Assembly (NCBI GenBank): GCA_016124895.1
Contig: WGMU01000006.1
Coordinates: 183,741 to 247,740, forward strand
Origin: a bacterium
GTDB lineage: Bacteria > Planctomycetota > Planctomycetia > Planctomycetales > Planctomycetaceae
Length of the DNA: 64,000 nucleotides
Direction: 5' to 3'
Positions 28,901-35,913 of the stretch are shown piece after piece. The first letter of the stretch is position 1. Every line of letters starts with the position of its first letter. The notes beneath the pieces were generated by a model. That model ran no database searches and was not told where the DNA came from. It was given only the letters and a program-made list of their open reading frames with translations. The position numbers were made by a program, and so were the translations under genes.

Positions 28901-29644
28901 CTGCCGGAGAACCCGCGACTCGCGGCCGTCGCTCTGCCATTCCTGACGAAGCGGGATCGTCATTCGGTGGCGGAGCACTGCTTCCAGACGCTGCTGAGTG
29001 TCCCGCTGCTTGCCGCCGATGCGTCGCTGTGGCGTCACGCATCGACGAATGCGAAGCAGCTTGGCGATCTCGACGAAGCTGCGCGACGGCTCGAACACGC
29101 ACTGCAGATTGAGTTCGCGCGGCTGCCCGAACAGATCAACGTCGAGCAGTTCCGTACGCACTACAGCTCGGCGTTCGACCTGCTCGACGAAGCCGTTGCC
29201 GCGGCTCAGAACGCTGAGTCGCCGATGCCCAGTGACCTTGCCGGGCGGATCCGCGAACTTGGTGACCGCTGGCGCTCGATCGACCCCGACGCCACACAGC
29301 CGTGCTTCCGAACCGCTCGACTACTGTTGTCGCTGGACCTGCCCTTCGTTGCCTGGGACTACTGGACGTCACCGCTGGCCACAGTTCCGAACAATTCGAA
29401 TACCTGGAGTTCGCTGGCCACGGAACTTGGTCGAGCGAGTCTGGTCGATCGAGCCAGCGCCGCCTGGGACGAAGCGTTCGCCTGCGAGTCCACCAACCCG
29501 GACTTCCTGCTCGGCCACGCCACGCTGCTGCGGGAACACGGTCGGTTTGACAAAGCAGACTCGCTGCTGCGGCAGATCGTCGACGGCAAGTGGCAACCTC
29601 GGTTTGAACAGACGAAGCAGCGAGCGAGCGAACTCCTGAAGTGA
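22901..29644 (+). CDS. Giant FecR-VIT-vWA-like-TPR membrane protein, possible anti-sigma regulator
   Basis: 2247 residues in one uninterrupted frame. In order: an N-terminal cytoplasmic part (1-140) rich in acidic helices; one TM helix (141-158, VSLAGAVLALLLTFGSLL); a FecR-like domain (about 205-325, LPDGSVAFLNADSSLTAD, GEAYFEVQP, FVVQTLDRTLTAVGTKFDV); a VIT domain (about 385-510, HVEGGFARTAIDQTYFNHT, EGTFHFPLP, YEQIRHTRRDPALLEWV); a vWA-like domain (about 645-830) whose metal site reads VVETSADRD instead of DxSxS; a coiled coil (about 992-1065); an unassigned middle; and a C-terminal helical, TPR-like part (about 1845-2247). FecR proteins regulate ECF sigma factors across the membrane, and a sigma gene lies directly upstream. 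What the large periplasmic part binds is unknown. Confidence 0.9.
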   Translation: MTNAPFNDDLFQNRLAEMLRGLNGETYETDDAIEALLDAVTASSNGLAPSGVSPDAHAPVAEPLTEDEVSRVLQKTRELIRQSPTEPGMTSLPGRPPVPRAAPHSTAEPPLVEMTTPRAGDEHVRKTSDAPSPHGHAAARVSLAGAVLALLLTFGSLLRQDTSTTPQRAVAGGPALKLSALFRNGQVMATQYQIAAPKRPDVTLQIGESISTGPLERLRVGLPDGSVAFLNADSSLTADSARRFTLSQGEAYFEVQPVEEAGLRSEPFVVQTLDRTLTAVGTKFDVKAGSGEADNSEPSKLVVTQGRVRLPNVEPVIAAGQEVALSTTKPDSTADAALPAIQPSKRASEVLAWTRDLIADAAPEIVPASEHRGGSITVVDPNGQEMRLSLRKFHIDVHVEGGFARTAIDQTYFNHTFSRQEGTFHFPLPPDASLSRLAMYVNGKLMEGGMVERDHGRNVYEQIRHTRRDPALLEWVDGSTFKMRVFPLEARQEKRIVLSYTQRLPKNYDRTTYRFPAGHTLEGVRDWSAHLRIVDGKSNGLRWFSPSHLLRVVEPSAGNVPEAGETAAREDATDDLVLAGTLLNAAFDRDLVVELETHSSNRNSLQRSALERSQGRSASPHWTAARANGARYLLLRYQPDLPSEMTRPKRNWVFVVETSADRDNVLRNAQREILRTILDNAEHDDSFALVLAASRSSSFRARPVFCTVENVESALHFLDETPSLGALDLAEALKLSERFCRSEAVENWMVHIGSSVGVIGRRDEQTLRNALPRNTRYAGIGVGHRWNRSFMRDAASRTGGHFTQINPDEEVSWRAFEFLSAINAPRLLDLKVNSDRKDVTFLTFAETIAHGQEIAAVTRLKAGDKLPQTVTLSGAVDGKPWKQTLSVSVAAKPESPKPAEGSSHYLPRIWAKLEIDRLVAAGAEQHRTAITELSKSMYVMSPFTSLLVLEDEAMYQQFNVDRGRKDHWALYPAPEKIDVVYESGRSGPQPVDSLETITEQLQTATDERDAAQSNLQTAEGNAASSKQLTSLKSQLAVAQSKVDRLATYRDTLQKLRDDELLNAAKPIVQRQPTWRTYRWVTSNHQGLNPSFWGRQPVTFTDDFGLRVLRETNGRPNLLGFTDRWGIPETWEFRGDVPLGWRQARMNWDDSTWFDNNHFGTRPLNTWVFDPESSRRIALTDQGRVALRTRFDTTVFESRRGGVSRFALPSQLFDQSDFEVDFTVPVDVIDVPGSQGSFISSDLTLTAPKYVPMFTRTISDLDGWQTEFESLEQELREGVEYDLPNVGLVDLGADMNFVRPLRLDLAGTIPTLAEYRRLSGGEEPIRYYFRDGDFDSARDEIFQFQLLAEQDREVLSRRRRYATSSPHRFRLGAQAAAPPADFAWGNLTFSVPSDLPVDANGDGVEFLLPQLVESFEYEPPLAYAVIDTGRPRAGMISDPIERCPGMATWPADRRVAIQAAAEKEKLIVRGEVSPEAANLIERARARGWESVTISPPEQDGKLSVPCPQVFVNGAGQFRIERSLLDGLQETVICDGESLWHLYPDFAVGARRDARLIADAILQSLVPWYVTDAVSLSRGANVDLVGENTLRITPLANAGLKQNAEKGGKSGPRLPAIELVFDAEARLIERRLVETQSGDVLSRQEYRSDGSVVSFVDDKQLESDETFERVACDAPALTPDSEFVAVLPLPYRTVDRLDIPSLTEKEDGTRDFSKLSQDDALKLIAAYFATGKDTDMYQVMEQCFFAKGDYPLGFATLLHSKNPREVTAIQTATSRHPNHPLSQYLRQAAEWNLHGNPAVEFTLPDSATRYLKTIQATQNIFGRWSSGAAYRDRTGTQTATELSRDLKTILEVENTRAVWFLLQTIAEQLPNVGDAQAFLYRKLASTAATLEDRPGQYVSARVQRVKWLLKADAGDEAARLYAEFLLHEADAIAQRGGAVLLDAEVHEALDRERWRAAVRAEAAKFVEHETPLVVVALAEACLSVEELELADELFESVFDADALPENPRLAAVALPFLTKRDRHSVAEHCFQTLLSVPLLAADASLWRHASTNAKQLGDLDEAARRLEHALQIEFARLPEQINVEQFRTHYSSAFDLLDEAVAAAQNAESPMPSDLAGRIRELGDRWRSIDPDATQPCFRTARLLLSLDLPFVAWDYWTSPLATVPNNSNTWSSLATELGRASLVDRASAAWDEAFACESTNPDFLLGHATLLREHGRFDKADSLLRQIVDGKWQPRFEQTKQRASELLK

Positions 29645-29771
29645 GGGGTGGCTGAAAAGGGACGAGAAGCGCTCGATTGAGGCGAGAAATCCGTCGGAAC
29701 GATCCAGCGTGAGCGTGTCGCGCGTCTCGGTGGTTGCCATGCCAGAAACGGAGGCAGTCGTTTTGAGAAAA

Positions 29772-29838
29772 AGAGATATCTCTCACAAAAAGAGATCACT
29801 CTTTAAGCACCGGCGTGCCGAAAAGAGAGATATCTCTC
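29772..29838 (+). promoter_or_regulatory. Three palindromic operator-like sites upstream of the RHH gene
   Basis: AGAGATATCTCT occurs exactly at 29772-29783 and 29826-29837 (the latter extended to GAGAGATATCTCTC), and a variant AGAGATCACTCT at 29791-29802. Centres are 19 and 35 bp apart. The flanks AAAA..CTCACA are also shared. The last site ends 23 bp before the ATG of a ribbon-helix-helix protein. Such proteins commonly bind short palindromes or tandem half-sites upstream of their own gene, so autoregulation is likely. Confidence 0.75.
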
Positions 29839-29860
29839 ACATGGAACGAAGGGATTCGTC

Positions 29861-30157
29861 ATGGCAGGACGCCAGCCGCAGGATGCTCAAGCGGAAGCAC
29901 CACTCGTCCCCAAGCTGATTCGCTGGCCCGCCGACTGGGTCGAGCGGATCGACGCGGTGCGGGGCGAGCAGTCCTTCAGCGACTTTGTCCGTGACGCCGT
30001 GCATGCGGTGATCGACGACGGTCAGCTCTCCGGCTCCCCGCAGTGGGGACAGGGCCGGCCGCCGAAACTTGTTGAACCGGACGAGGTCATTGAAGAAATC
30101 CGCCGTGTGACTGAGCACGAACTGAATCGACACGCTCGAAAGAAGCGGCCCGCCTGA
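29861..30157 (+). CDS. Ribbon-helix-helix-type DNA-binding protein
   Basis: 98 residues. Residues 18-52 (PKLIRWPADWVERIDAVRGEQSFSDFVRDAVHAVI) have the layout of a CopG/MetJ/Arc fold: a short strand with alternating residues, then helix A (ADWVERIDAVRG) and helix B (SFSDFVRDAVHAVID). The C-terminal half is polar, with a helical tail (EPDEVIEEIRRVTEHELNRHARKK). The start has AAGGG at 29849-29853. Three palindromes lie just upstream (29772-29838) and a 72-residue gene lies 60 bp downstream. It could be an antitoxin-like autorepressor or a stand-alone regulator; no recognisable toxin is adjacent. Confidence 0.8.
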   Translation: MAGRQPQDAQAEAPLVPKLIRWPADWVERIDAVRGEQSFSDFVRDAVHAVIDDGQLSGSPQWGQGRPPKLVEPDEVIEEIRRVTEHELNRHARKKRPA

Positions 30158-30217
30158 CGCTGTGCGACTGGATCTGACGTCCGGGCTGCCGACTTCGACA
30201 CTTCGGGAGTCCTCGCC

Positions 30218-30436
30218 ATGAACCTTGAGCAGTATGTTGAGTGGATTTGCCGCAACCTTGCCGCGTGCGAAGCTGAAGTGTCTGCGTTCGAGGCCGAAAT
30301 CGACCGCGGTCGAGACATCTTCGAATGCACGTGCGCGGTGAAGTACTACCAGGGTCGAATTGACGCGCTGGTCGATTCGCTCGAAGTCGCACGAACGCTG
30401 GCTGCCGAAGAAGCGGCGCCGCTGCAGAGTGTTTGA
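30218..30436 (+). CDS. Small acidic protein of unknown function
   Basis: 72 residues, MNLEQYVEWICRNLAACEAEVSAFEAE and on, mostly helical with heptad-like spacing and three cysteines, ending in Ala/Glu-rich sequence. GGGAG lies about eight bases before the ATG. It follows the ribbon-helix-helix gene on the same strand, 60 bp apart, and may be co-transcribed with it. I do not recognise the family. It lacks the usual features of known RHH-paired toxins such as ParE/RelE. Confidence 0.6.
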   Translation: MNLEQYVEWICRNLAACEAEVSAFEAEIDRGRDIFECTCAVKYYQGRIDALVDSLEVARTLAAEEAAPLQSV

Positions 30437-30580
30437 GGCAGCTTTCGAATCCGGATTCAGTTGACGCAAAACTCGTGCAAAGTTTCGGATTCGTACTGCC
30501 GAACACCGCGTCGGCTTTCGCTACGAGAAGGCCAGACCATCGTTGCTGCGAGCGAAGTCCGGCTCCGTGACAAAGGACGG

Positions 30581-31189
30581 CTACGCGACGACGCGGGCGG
30601 ATGGATCGTTGCGGGGCTCAACGTTTGCTGTGGAAGCGGCGGACTTCGCGGACTTCTCTGCCGCTTCCGTTCGCACCGACTGGATGCCGAGCATAATTGC
30701 TCCGGTCACCAGAAACACGTCGGCGAAGTTGAAGACCGGCCAGTGGAAGTTTCCAAACGTGAACAGCAGAAAATCGCGGACGCCAAACACGGGGGAGCCG
30801 TCGGCTTCGACCAGTCCATGCAGGCCGGCGCGGTCATACAGGTTGCCCAGCGTGCCGCCCATGATCAGCGCCAGTGCGACGGTCAGCCACAGACTCTTCG
30901 CGGCCCGAAACACGAACAGCCACGTGACGACACCACCAACCGCCACAACGCTCAACAGAGCAAACAGCCAGGTCATCCCCTGACCGATGCCCCACAACGC
31001 GCCGTGATTGATACTCGTGAAGAGCCGGAAGGTCATCCAGCCGCCGACGAATTCGTACACATTGGCGCCGGGCACTCCAATCGCACCCAGCCTTGCAAAA
31101 ATGGCATCCTTGGAACCGAGATCGATCGCAAGTCCCAGCAGCGCGATCAGAAAAAAAGTGACGTATCGGTTCCGGGGAATCTGGCTCAT
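30581..31189 (-). CDS. lspA: Lipoprotein signal peptidase (signal peptidase II)
   Basis: 202 residues from ATG at 31189 (MSQIPRNRYVTFFLIALLGLAIDLGSK). Four hydrophobic segments, with the catalytic aspartates in GGTLGNLYDRAGLHGLV and WPVFNFADVFLVTGAI, identify the inner-membrane aspartyl protease that cuts prolipoproteins. The C-terminal tail of about 35 polar residues is longer than usual. The ATG overlaps the TGA of the TraR/DksA-like gene (ATGA), so the two are probably co-translated. The pairing of a dksA-like gene with lspA is seen in other bacteria. Confidence 0.95.
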   Translation of the reverse strand: MSQIPRNRYVTFFLIALLGLAIDLGSKDAIFARLGAIGVPGANVYEFVGGWMTFRLFTSINHGALWGIGQGMTWLFALLSVVAVGGVVTWLFVFRAAKSLWLTVALALIMGGTLGNLYDRAGLHGLVEADGSPVFGVRDFLLFTFGNFHWPVFNFADVFLVTGAIMLGIQSVRTEAAEKSAKSAASTANVEPRNDPSARVVA

Positions 31190-31578
31190 GTGTACTGAGT
31201 TTCGCGTTTCCGTTCGCATTCGACGCAGTTTCGAGCCCACGGAATGGCGTTCAGTCGCGTCTTGGGAATCAGGGACTTGCGTCCGGTGGTGCCTTCTTCG
31301 AGGCAGCCTTCGCACTGGCCGTACGTGCCAGCCTCAATGCGTCCGAGCGCGGCGGCGATTTCGCCGAGAGTTTCCTGCTCGTTGCGGATCAGGTCGAGAG
31401 CAAAATCCTGCTCGTAGTTTTCCGATCCGAGTTCCGCCATGTGATTGGGAGTACGTGAGTCGCCGTCTTCACGGCCAAACGCTCCGTCCCGGATGTCACT
31501 CATGTCTCCCTGCAGGCGTGCTCGAATGAATTGAAGTTGTGTTTGAAACTTCTCGATGTCAGCTCTGGTCATCGGCAT
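31186..31578 (-). CDS. TraR/DksA-family zinc-finger protein
   Basis: 130 residues from ATG at 31578 (MPMTRADIEKFQTQL); the second Met at 31572 is equally possible. A coiled-coil N-terminal part is followed by ALGRIEAGTYGQCEGCLEEG and NCVECERKRE, the four-cysteine zinc finger of the DksA/TraR family. DksA-like proteins bind RNA polymerase through the secondary channel and, in many bacteria, help regulate rRNA and stress genes. It shares the transcript with lspA downstream (4-bp overlap), and a good sigma-70-like promoter lies 104 bp upstream. Confidence 0.9.
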   Translation of the reverse strand: MPMTRADIEKFQTQLQFIRARLQGDMSDIRDGAFGREDGDSRTPNHMAELGSENYEQDFALDLIRNEQETLGEIAAALGRIEAGTYGQCEGCLEEGTTGRKSLIPKTRLNAIPWARNCVECERKRETQYT

Positions 31579-31681
31579 GGACGTGTGGATTCCCGCGGTC
31601 AGATGCCGATCGCCTCCGCGAACGGGCAACTGCTGCTTTCAGCGACCGGACATTCCCTGTCCGGCCGGGATTTGGGCGGGG

Positions 31682-31710
31682 ATTATGCGTTTGACACGTC
31701 ACGGTTGCAA
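31682..31710 (-). promoter_or_regulatory. Sigma-70-like promoter for the dksA-like/lspA transcript
   Basis: On the minus strand, TTGCAA (31710-31705) and CATAAT (31687-31682) are separated by exactly 17 bp. They differ from the TTGACA/TATAAT consensus by two bases and one base. The -10 box lies about 104 bp before the start codon at 31578. Confidence 0.45.
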
Positions 31711-31827
31711 GCAGCCATCAGCGAGTGCTTGTGGCCAGAACTTGTCCATAAAAATTCATATCAGACCTTACTTGATTCAAGCAAAGCATTACCCCACCGA
31801 ATCTCACTGCTGAATTGAGCCCTGCAG

Positions 31828-31974
31828 ATGAGACGCCTGACGGATTTCGACGATTTCTCCCACTGTCCAGATTGCGAGCTTTCCGTCTGCAGTTTTCCTG
31901 ACCAGTCAGAATCACTCAGGTGCGTCGTTCGTCCGTTCTGTTCTGGTGAGTATTGCGCGAAAAAACGAGTTTGA
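31828..31974 (+). CDS. Possible 48-residue Cys-rich peptide
   Basis: ATG at 31828 to TGA at 31974 encodes MRRLTDFDDFSHCPDCELSV and on, with six cysteines in 48 residues, including a CPDCELSVC cluster near the start and a CSGEYC pair near the end. This would suit a small metal-binding peptide. It lies upstream of a plus-oriented terminator-like hairpin. No good ribosome-binding site is seen, and a chance reading frame is quite possible. Confidence 0.25.
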   Translation: MRRLTDFDDFSHCPDCELSVCSFPDQSESLRCVVRPFCSGEYCAKKRV

Positions 31975-32073
31975 CGGCAGCCGGGTTCAACCGTACCTTC
32001 CGCACCGTTCGTTGCGTGTCGCGCTCCTGGTATTATTGCCGGCAATATCTCTAACAGACCGACACGCTTCATT

Positions 32074-32106
32074 CTCCGCGGAGTCGAAAGGCTCCGCGGA
32101 GTTTTT
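32074..32106 (+). terminator. Terminator-like hairpin, plus orientation
   Basis: CTCCGCGGAG (32074-32083) and a second CTCCGCGGAG (32092-32101) pair as a 10-bp stem around TCGAAAGG, followed at once by five T (32102-32106). Each arm is itself palindromic. There is no established plus-strand gene upstream, so it may end a small transcript from 31.7-32.0 kb, or act less well as the end of the rfbA transcript on the minus strand. Confidence 0.6.
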
Positions 32107-32155
32107 GGTGCGCAGACTCTGGTGTGAATCGGTTGCGATCAGTCCGCTGGCTGAC

Positions 32156-33067
32156 TCAGGACTGTTGATTCACCAGCTCGATCAGATACCGGCCGTATCC
32201 CGAATTCTTCATTGGATCGGCGAGCTGCAGGATCTGCTCGTCGTCGATATAACCGAGTCGCCAGGCGATCTCTTCCGGACAGGCGACCTTCAACCCCTGT
32301 CGCGCTTCAATGACGGCGACGAACTGAGAGGCTTCGACCAGAGATTCGTGAGTGCCGGTATCGAGCCATGCCGTGCCGCGGCCCCAGAGTTCGACGGCAA
32401 GCTGTCCGCGATTGAGATACTCACGATTGACGTCAGTGATCTCAAGTTCGCCACGCGGCGACGGTTTCAGGTTCTTCGCAATGTCGACGACCTGGTTGTC
32501 ATAAATGTAAAGCCCAGTGACCGCGTAATGCGATTTCGGACGCTGCGGCTTCTCTTCGATCTCGGTCGGTCGGCCGTTCGCATCAAGTACGACAACGCCG
32601 TACCGTTCCGGATCGCGGACATGGTAAGCAAACACCGTCGCGCCAACGATGTTCTGACTGGCCGCTTCCAGCGTCTTGATCAGATTGTGCCCGTAGAAAA
32701 TGTTGTCTCCGAGAACGAGACACGACGGGCGATCGGCGATGAATGACTCGCCAATCAGAAACGCCTGTGCGAGACCACCGGGTTCGGGTTGCTGGGCATA
32801 CTGCAGATTCAGGCCCCAGTCTGATCCATCGCCCAGCAGCCGTTCATACAGCGGCAGGGCCGTCGGCGTGCTGATCACCAGGATGTCGCGCATCCCTGAA
32901 AGCATCAGCGTCGAGAGCGGATAATAGACCATCGGTTTGTCATAAACCGGCAGAAGCTGCTTGCTGACGACGCGTGTTGCCGGGTGCAGCCGCGTGCCCG
33001 CCCCTCCAGCCAGCAGGATCCCTTTGCGAAGTGACGGATCGAAGGAAGCATCAGTCTGAATGGACAT
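32156..33067 (-). CDS. rfbA: Glucose-1-phosphate thymidylyltransferase
   Basis: 303 residues from ATG at 33067. The nucleotidyltransferase signature [36 protein letters not shown] starts near residue 15, followed by [27 protein letters not shown] and [15 protein letters not shown], all as in RfbA/RmlA. The enzyme makes dTDP-glucose, the first step to dTDP-rhamnose and other deoxysugars for surface polysaccharides. The length and motifs match the family. The other rml genes are not in the window, and the gene appears monocistronic. Upstream in-frame sequence to 33196 lacks homology and is excluded. Confidence 0.96.
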   Translation of the reverse strand: MSIQTDASFDPSLRKGILLAGGAGTRLHPATRVVSKQLLPVYDKPMVYYPLSTLMLSGMRDILVISTPTALPLYERLLGDGSDWGLNLQYAQQPEPGGLAQAFLIGESFIADRPSCLVLGDNIFYGHNLIKTLEAASQNIVGATVFAYHVRDPERYGVVVLDANGRPTEIEEKPQRPKSHYAVTGLYIYDNQVVDIAKNLKPSPRGELEITDVNREYLNRGQLAVELWGRGTAWLDTGTHESLVEASQFVAVIEARQGLKVACPEEIAWRLGYIDDEQILQLADPMKNSGYGRYLIELVNQQS

Positions 33068-33340
33068 GAGTTCTTTCTGCGGAAGCGGCGGGTCAGCCGA
33101 GTGGAATGTGCGGCCATCGCTGTCGTGTCGAAAGTTGCGGAGACTACTGGTCGTGCGCGGAAATCCTGCACGAGCATTACTACAGAGTCTGAGCAAAAAC
33201 GGTCAGTCAGAAATCCTGGCCGGTTGCGTTCTGCATCGCGACGCGGGATCCTCGGTGAGGTTCTGCGGAGTCGGCTGGCAGGTCAAGATCGCCTGGTCGG
33301 GCTCCAGTGCTTCCTCAAAGACCAGTTTCTGTTCGACACG

Positions 33341-33511
33341 ATGCTGCATCACCTGGGAATTCTGCTTCAGATCGTTGCGATGACGGGGCTGCCGCTCGTC
33401 ATCATGTATCAGCTCAATTTTGGCTTCAAACTGACGATCATGCCGATCTGCACTGTGGCCGCGATCGTCGTTTTCTATCTCGGCACTCGGCTGCGCGAAT
33501 ACGGAAACTAG
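33341..33511 (+). CDS. 56-residue two-TM membrane protein
   Basis: MLHHLGILLQIVAMTGLPLV starts a small protein with two hydrophobic segments (about 5-23 and 32-48) and a basic end LGTRLREYGN, i.e. a membrane hairpin with the positively charged end inside. Its TAG stop lies three bases before the ATG of the PQQ-propeller gene, which suggests a shared transcript. I do not recognise a family. No strong Shine-Dalgarno box is evident; further upstream starts in the same frame are possible but the sequence there looks non-coding. Confidence 0.58.
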   Translation: MLHHLGILLQIVAMTGLPLVIMYQLNFGFKLTIMPICTVAAIVVFYLGTRLREYGN

Positions 33512-33514
33512 TCG

Positions 33515-35692
33515 ATGCGACGGTTCGTCGAGTTCGCGGCACTGATGGCCATCCTGGCGATGTCGGTCGTCCGGCCGAGCCTTGCACAGGGACCGTTTCG
33601 TGAATCTGTCGCGGTCAACGTCGACTCGAAAACTGTCCGCTCGATTGAAACAGCGCGCGAGCACATTGCTCAACGTCAGTGGTCCGAAGCGATCCCCATA
33701 CTGCAGCAACTGGCGGAAAGTCGCGAGTCATCGCTGATTCCCATTGAGCCAGGCCGCTACGGGAACACGGCCGACTTCTGCCATCTGCTGATCTCGCAAC
33801 TGCCGAGCGACGGGCTACTGGCTTACCGGCAGCAGATTGATCCGCGGTTTCGAGAGCGGTTTGAGCGGGCGCGTGAGACGCTCAACGAAGACGAACTGGC
33901 TGCAATCGTTCGCGCAGCATTTAACTGCTCATTCACTGATGAAGCACTGCTGTTGCTCGCCGATCTGAAGTTTGAGCGTGGTGAGTTTGCGGCTGCGCGG
34001 CAGTGCCTGGAGTTACTTGTTCCGGCAATTCCTCAGCCCTCCGAGCGGACGGCAGGGGGAGCTGTCGAAGCCCGGCAGAAGCCGCTGACCGAAGTCTTCC
34101 TGACGTGTCGCGACTCAGACGTTCCGCCCGAAACCGTGTTCGCCCGGCTGGTGCTGTGCAGCATTCTTGAGAACGACCGGAAACGGGCCAGCGACGAACT
34201 CGACGCTTTCGCGAACCAGTTTCCGGATGCCGTCGGTCATCTCGCCGGCCGCAACGGCTTGCTGGTCGATACGCTACGTGAGTTGCAGGAGGAATCGCTG
34301 ATGTGGCGGCAACTGACCGCGCCGTCAGCAGCGACATTCGCAGGCGGGACGTCACGGAATCCGCAGCCGGCTGACGCGGTCCGTCCGATTCGTATTCTGT
34401 GGCGGCAGACTGTTCCCACGTCTGTCTTCACTGGTCCGCGAGTTCGACCGCTTCTCACACACGAACGGCCGCTGTCGCTGCATCCGTTGGTCGTTGATGG
34501 CCGCGTCTTCGTCGCAACTTCCGAAGCGATTTTCGCATTCGATCTTGCAACCGGCCGACCAGCGTGGGCGACGGATGGAACCGACACCGCGGTCATTTAC
34601 TCGAACGGTCGCGAAGGCAGCGCGCGGCTGCACCTTCCCGATACCGGCGTGCCGGCATTCACTCTGTCCGTCGCCGACAACCGATTGTTTGCCCGTCTGG
34701 GGGCTCCGTTTCTGCGAAAATCACCGCGTGAGACAAACGCCGTCTCGGAGATCGTCGCGCTCGATATCGCCGACCGCGAAGGACAACTTGCACTGCGGAT
34801 CACGTCGGACGTGATCGACCCGGAAACGCGATCACCTGAAGCAACCACGTGGTGTTTCGAAGGCACTCCACTGATCAGCGACGAGCGGCTGTTTGTCTCA
34901 CTGCGGCAGGGCTCGCCCGAAGATCGCTCGATGGTGGCCTGTTTCGACGCGCGGACCGGGCGGTTGATCTGGCAGTCCCGCGTTGCCGCGAGCCTCAACA
35001 ACCTGCCGGACCATCTCAATCTGCTCGGTACGAACCTGCTGACGCTCGACAACAGTCGCCTGTTTCTAACGACGGGAACCGGAGCAATCGTTTCACTCGA
35101 CGCGGATACCGGTCGCTTGCTCTGGGTCGTGACCTTCGAATCTGCGGATGCCGGCAGTCTCGAAGCACTCAGCGACCCGCGTCGTACCGGACTGACCCCC
35201 TGCGTGAGCGCACACGGAATCGTGATTGCCGCGCCGCCGGATTCTGACCTGCTGTTTGCACTGGAAGCAACAACGGGGCGACTGGTCTGGAGTCGGCGAC
35301 TGGTCGAACCGATTCTGCATCTGATTGGTGTCCACAACGGCCGGTTGTTCGTGTCAGGACATTCTCTCCAGGCGTTCGATCTTCTGACCGGTCTACCTGC
35401 GTGGCCCGAACCAGTTTCATTCGCCGACCACGCCGGGCAAATCCTCGGTCGCCCCGCTCTGACGCACACCGGGATTCTCTGGCCGGTGCATGACGAACTG
35501 CTGTACGTCGATCAGATCTCCGGCGCAATCAACGACCGCATCAACCTGCGCGAGACCTTCGGCATCTCCGCTGGCAACGTGTCACTTACCGCCGACAAAC
35601 TGATCATCGCGCAGCCGGACGCCGTGGTTGTCCTGAGCGGGTCACCCGACGAGCCTGCCGCGGCTACCAAACCGGCGGCTGAGCCACAGTAG
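33515..35692 (+). CDS. Exported PQQ-like beta-propeller repeat protein
   Basis: 725 residues. Residues 1-26 are a signal peptide (VEFAALMAILAMSVVRPSLAQG). A helical, TPR-like part (about 45-280) follows. The C-terminal half is a beta-propeller with at least five PQQ-type blades carrying the A.D..TG...W motif (AFDLATGRPAWAT, CFDARTGRLIWQ, SLDADTGRLLWVV, ALEATTGRLVWSR, AFDLLTGLPAW). Such propellers can be enzymes with PQQ or, more often in this context, scaffolds for protein binding. No quinoprotein catalytic residues can be assigned. The gene begins three bases after the small membrane-protein gene. Confidence 0.9.
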   Translation: MRRFVEFAALMAILAMSVVRPSLAQGPFRESVAVNVDSKTVRSIETAREHIAQRQWSEAIPILQQLAESRESSLIPIEPGRYGNTADFCHLLISQLPSDGLLAYRQQIDPRFRERFERARETLNEDELAAIVRAAFNCSFTDEALLLLADLKFERGEFAAARQCLELLVPAIPQPSERTAGGAVEARQKPLTEVFLTCRDSDVPPETVFARLVLCSILENDRKRASDELDAFANQFPDAVGHLAGRNGLLVDTLRELQEESLMWRQLTAPSAATFAGGTSRNPQPADAVRPIRILWRQTVPTSVFTGPRVRPLLTHERPLSLHPLVVDGRVFVATSEAIFAFDLATGRPAWATDGTDTAVIYSNGREGSARLHLPDTGVPAFTLSVADNRLFARLGAPFLRKSPRETNAVSEIVALDIADREGQLALRITSDVIDPETRSPEATTWCFEGTPLISDERLFVSLRQGSPEDRSMVACFDARTGRLIWQSRVAASLNNLPDHLNLLGTNLLTLDNSRLFLTTGTGAIVSLDADTGRLLWVVTFESADAGSLEALSDPRRTGLTPCVSAHGIVIAAPPDSDLLFALEATTGRLVWSRRLVEPILHLIGVHNGRLFVSGHSLQAFDLLTGLPAWPEPVSFADHAGQILGRPALTHTGILWPVHDELLYVDQISGAINDRINLRETFGISAGNVSLTADKLIIAQPDAVVVLSGSPDEPAAATKPAAEPQ

Positions 35693-35913
35693 CACTGTCC
35701 CTCGCATCTTCTAGTATGTGCCATCGGTTCTGCCGCTGCCCGAGTTCGCGTCATGAATGCGGAGTCAGTGGCATACACTCAAATGGCTGACCGGCTGAAT
35801 GACGGATTGATACGCTGCTCCTCGCACCATTCGGACGCCCCAGCGGGAAGCACTGCCACGGATTGGCCGAGTTGTCGGAGGGTGCCATTCTCCAGCGAGT
35901 TTCAGGAGATGTC

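Larger units (their letters stand above)
31579..32155. other. 577-bp region between dksA-like gene and rfbA
   Basis: Both flanking genes are on the minus strand. The region holds a minus-strand promoter candidate (31682-31710), a hairpin CCGGACA-TTCCC-TGTCCGG near 31646, a short Cys-rich plus-strand reading frame (31828-31974) and a plus-oriented terminator-like hairpin (32074-32106). The long unassigned sequence with a terminator on the opposite strand suggests a short plus-strand transcript. Confidence 0.45.

Noticed and set aside
29772..29838. Repeated sites as a possible replication origin (iteron- or DnaA-box-like)
   Set aside because: Only three short palindromes are present, with no DnaA boxes or AT-rich unwinding region, and they lie directly before a ribbon-helix-helix gene; an operator is simpler.
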